Assembly: GCA_021785115.1 (NCBI GenBank) | Contig: JAJYGO010000317.1 | Coordinates: 1-13,003, forward strand | Length of the DNA stretch: 13,003 bases | Direction of reading: 5' to 3' | DNA from: Chloroflexota bacterium | Lineage (GTDB): Bacteria; Chloroflexota; Limnocylindria; Limnocylindrales; CSP1-4 | Part shown: one piece after another, positions 11,670-13,003 of the stretch | How the letters are laid out: each line of letters begins with the position of its first letter | Position numbering within the stretch: the stretch's first letter is position 1 | Made by a program: the position numbers and the translations under genes | Notes under the pieces: model-generated | Told to the model about the DNA's origin: nothing | Database searches by the model: none | The model's input: only the letters and a program-made list of their open reading frames with translations

Positions 11670-12533
11670 ATGTCCCCCCTCGCGAACAGGACCATCGCGA
11701 CCGTCGGCTCCGGCGTCATGGCCGAGGCGATGGTCTTCGGGCTGCTCGAGGGCAGGCTAGTCGAGCCGGGCCAGATCGTCGCCAGCCACCCGCGGGCAGA
11801 GCGCCGCGCGGCGCTGGCCGGGACCCACGGGATCCGCACCGTGGCGTCCAACGTCGAGGCCGTCACGGGTGCGGACGTGATCATCCTGGCGGTCAAGCCG
11901 CAGATGCTGGCCAAAGTCGGCCGGGAGATCGGGCCGCACCTCCGCCAGGGTCAGCTCGTCCTGTCGGTCCTCGCCGGCCCCACGTCGGCGGCGCTGGTGT
12001 CTGCGCTCGGCCACGACCAGGTGGTCCGGGCGATGCCAAACACGCCGGCTCGGATCGGCGCCGGGATGACCGTCTGGTACGCCACCCCCGCCACCACCGA
12101 GGAGCAGCGGGCGCAGGCGAAGGCGCTCCTGTCGGCCCTGGGCGCCGAGCTCCAGGTCGAGGACGAGAAGTGGGTGGCGATGGCCACCGCCGTGTCCGGC
12201 ACCGGGCCCGCGTACGTGTTCCTCGTGATGGAGGCGCTCATCGACGCGGCCGTCCACCTCGGCTTCCCTCGCCACATCGCCCACGACCTCGTGATCGAGA
12301 CCCTGGAGGGGTCGACGCGCTTCGCCAAGCAGTCAGGCGACCACCCCGCCGTCCTGCGCAACATGGTCACCTCGCCCGGCGGCACCTCGGCCGCCGCGCT
12401 CCACGAACTCGAGTCCGGCCGCCTGCGCACCGTCCTCTCGGAGGCCGTGTGGGCGGCCTTCCGGCGGACCGTGGAGCTGGGCGACGAGCTCGAGGCGCAA
12501 CTGGGGGCGAACGGGGGCAAGAAGGGGCGCTGA
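11670..12533 (+). CDS. proC: pyrroline-5-carboxylate reductase
   Basis: The 287-residue enzyme catalyses the last step of proline biosynthesis: NAD(P)H-dependent reduction of 1-pyrroline-5-carboxylate to L-proline, in the cytoplasm. The Rossmann dinucleotide motif is 'VGSGVMAEAM' (12-21). 'ILAVKPQ' (72-78) and 'RAMPNTPARIGAGMT' (120-134) are the usual core strands. The C-terminal dimer/active-site domain has 'AVSGTGPAYVFLVMEALIDAAVHLG' (174-198) and 'MVTSPGGTSAAALHELE' (232-248), the P5C reductase signature. Length is typical (about 270-290). ATG 11670 fits the domain start. The frame is open far upstream, but that part overlaps the BtuF-like gene and has no resemblance. The Lys/Gly-rich end (GANGGKKGR) is a short unconserved tail. 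Confidence 0.95.
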   Translation: MSPLANRTIATVGSGVMAEAMVFGLLEGRLVEPGQIVASHPRAERRAALAGTHGIRTVASNVEAVTGADVIILAVKPQMLAKVGREIGPHLRQGQLVLSVLAGPTSAALVSALGHDQVVRAMPNTPARIGAGMTVWYATPATTEEQRAQAKALLSALGAELQVEDEKWVAMATAVSGTGPAYVFLVMEALIDAAVHLGFPRHIAHDLVIETLEGSTRFAKQSGDHPAVLRNMVTSPGGTSAAALHELESGRLRTVLSEAVWAAFRRTVELGDELEAQLGANGGKKGR

Positions 12534-12559
12534 GCGAGCCGGCGCCATCGGCCCCTCGA

Positions 12560-12739
12560 CCCCGTCGTCTCTCGGCCCCGCGGCCCGGCCCATCGGCCCC
12601 GTCGTCTCTCGGCCCCTCGGCCCCGCGGCCCACCGAATACCGCCGCCGGCGGTGCAAACTTCGGCCCCCGGCCCGGCCCCTCGGCCCCGTCGTCTCTTCG
12701 GCCCGCGGCCCACCGAATACCGCCGCCGGCGGTGCAAAC
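12560..12739. repeat. three direct repeats of CCCCGTCGTCTCTCGGCCCC with linked palindromes
   Basis: The 20-mer CCCCGTCGTCTCTCGGCCCC occurs at 12560-12579 and 12597-12616, and as a one-base variant (CTCTT) at 12685-12703. The second and third copies are each followed by CGCGGCCCACC and then a GAATACCGCC palindrome ending in GGTGCAAAC. The blocks 12597-12659 and 12685-12739 are therefore an imperfect duplication of about 60 bp. Confidence 0.8.
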
Positions 12740-12840
12740 CGCGGAATCGGCCCGGGCTACCGCCCACGGCGGTATGCGAGACGGGCCCCACGATCAGCCC
12801 GGGCGACCGACGCCGCCGAACACCGACACCGGCGGTATTC
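12635..12840. repeat. cluster of four 23-bp interrupted palindromes (GAATACCGCC-N3-GGCGGTATTC type)
   Basis: There are four copies with 10-base arms around a 3-base centre. At 12635-12657 and 12715-12737 the left arm is perfect (GAATACCGCC, centre GCC) and the right arm is GGCGGTGCAA. At 12755-12777 the sequence is GGCTACCGCC-CAC-GGCGGTATGC, with 7 perfect inner base pairs. At 12818-12840 it is GAACACCGAC-ACC-GGCGGTATTC, with a perfect right arm. The inner GGCGGT is invariant and the left ACCG is invariant. Each copy departs from the full palindrome in a different arm, as if descended from one symmetric ancestor. Confidence 0.8.
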
Positions 12841-12851
12841 AGGGACGATCC

Positions 12852-12899
12852 GTCCGCGGCGCGGTCCGCGGCGCGGTCCGCGGCGCGGTCCGAGGCGTG
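12852..12899. repeat. 12-bp tandem repeat array
   Basis: GTCCGCGGCGCG is repeated three times exactly (12852-12863, 12864-12875, 12876-12887), with a fourth diverged unit GTCCGAGGCGTG (12888-12899). Further GTCCG-containing fragments continue to about 12945. The unit length, a multiple of three, would be neutral in a reading frame, but no gene is supported here. Confidence 0.85.
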
Positions 12900-13003
12900 T
12901 GTCCGTGGCGATCCGTCCGCGGTTGCGGTCCGAGTTGTGTCCGCCTGCGGTCCCGCCGCCCCGTCGCGGCTCCGCGGAGCCCGCGGCCCCGCCTGAGCGC
13001 CGG

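Larger units (their letters stand above)
12534..13003. other. repeat-rich non-coding tail of the window
   Basis: No gene is supported in the last 470 bases. Open frames give Arg/Ala/Pro-rich translations that simply follow the repeats. The block contains three copies of a C/T-rich unit, four palindromes and a 12-bp tandem array, listed separately. The window ends inside it. Confidence 0.6.

Noticed and set aside
12635..12840. CRISPR array
   Set aside because: The repeats are only 23 bp and degenerate in different arms. The spacing is irregular (80, 40 and 63 bp) and the intervening DNA is itself repetitive. There are no cas genes in the window.
12652..12996. Plus-strand open frame of 114 codons in the repeat block
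   Set aside because: Its translation (RSAARSAARSAARSE) merely follows the 12-bp tandem repeat, and it has no ribosome binding site or family resemblance.

Overview
This is a 13 kb window of very GC-rich chromosomal DNA. Its codon use, TANNNT boxes just upstream of start codons, a 7Fe FdxA-type ferredoxin and a caa3-type CtaG suggest a high-GC aerobic lineage, either Actinobacteria-like or Chloroflexota (Limnocylindria-like). The sequence alone does not decide between these. Most genes are ordinary housekeeping and respiratory genes. The accessory parts are an insertion sequence at the left end and a repeat-rich non-coding block at the right end.

Layout. 1-102: the 3' end of a SHOCT-domain gene. 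103-1642: a repeat-rich spacer, then an apparently intact IS256/Mutator-family element flanked by a perfect 16-bp direct repeat. 1649-1809: a complete initiator tRNA(fMet) unit with sigma70-type promoter, tRNA with encoded CCA, and hairpin terminator. 1810-2262: a gene-poor stretch with a possible relic of a LuxR-type regulator. 2263-7510: a cytochrome-oxidase biogenesis region. On the minus strand cox3, a TlpA-like thioredoxin lipoprotein, an ABC ATPase and an ABC-2 permease form a tightly coupled run (9 bp gap, then ATGA and GTGA overlaps), followed by an SCO1/SenC copper chaperone that appears to have its own promoter. ctaG diverges from cox3 on the plus strand. 7468-8828 (minus): a DksA/TraR zinc-finger protein coupled by ATGA to a PLP-dependent threonine/serine dehydratase. 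8917-12533 (plus): a YHS-domain protein, a type II haloacid dehalogenase, a possible 31-residue membrane peptide, ferredoxin fdxA with a strong terminator, a cytoplasmic BtuF-like binding protein and proC. 12534-13003: no credible gene, but three kinds of repeat, including four copies of a 23-bp palindrome.

How the genes fit together. SCO1 and CtaG are known families for copper delivery to cytochrome oxidase (CuA and CuB respectively). A TlpA-type thioredoxin could keep the cysteines of SCO1 or of the CuA site reduced. Cox3 is a structural subunit. The ABC exporter embedded between cox3 and SCO1 has no assigned substrate, and its position suggests a role in oxidase assembly. This is the most interesting functional hypothesis here. 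I did not find a clearly unprecedented defence or catalytic system. The most notable sequence-level observations are the apparent leaderless promoters, the palindrome cluster, the IS/tRNA junction with its unusually long direct repeat, and the tiny ORF with a strong ribosome binding site.
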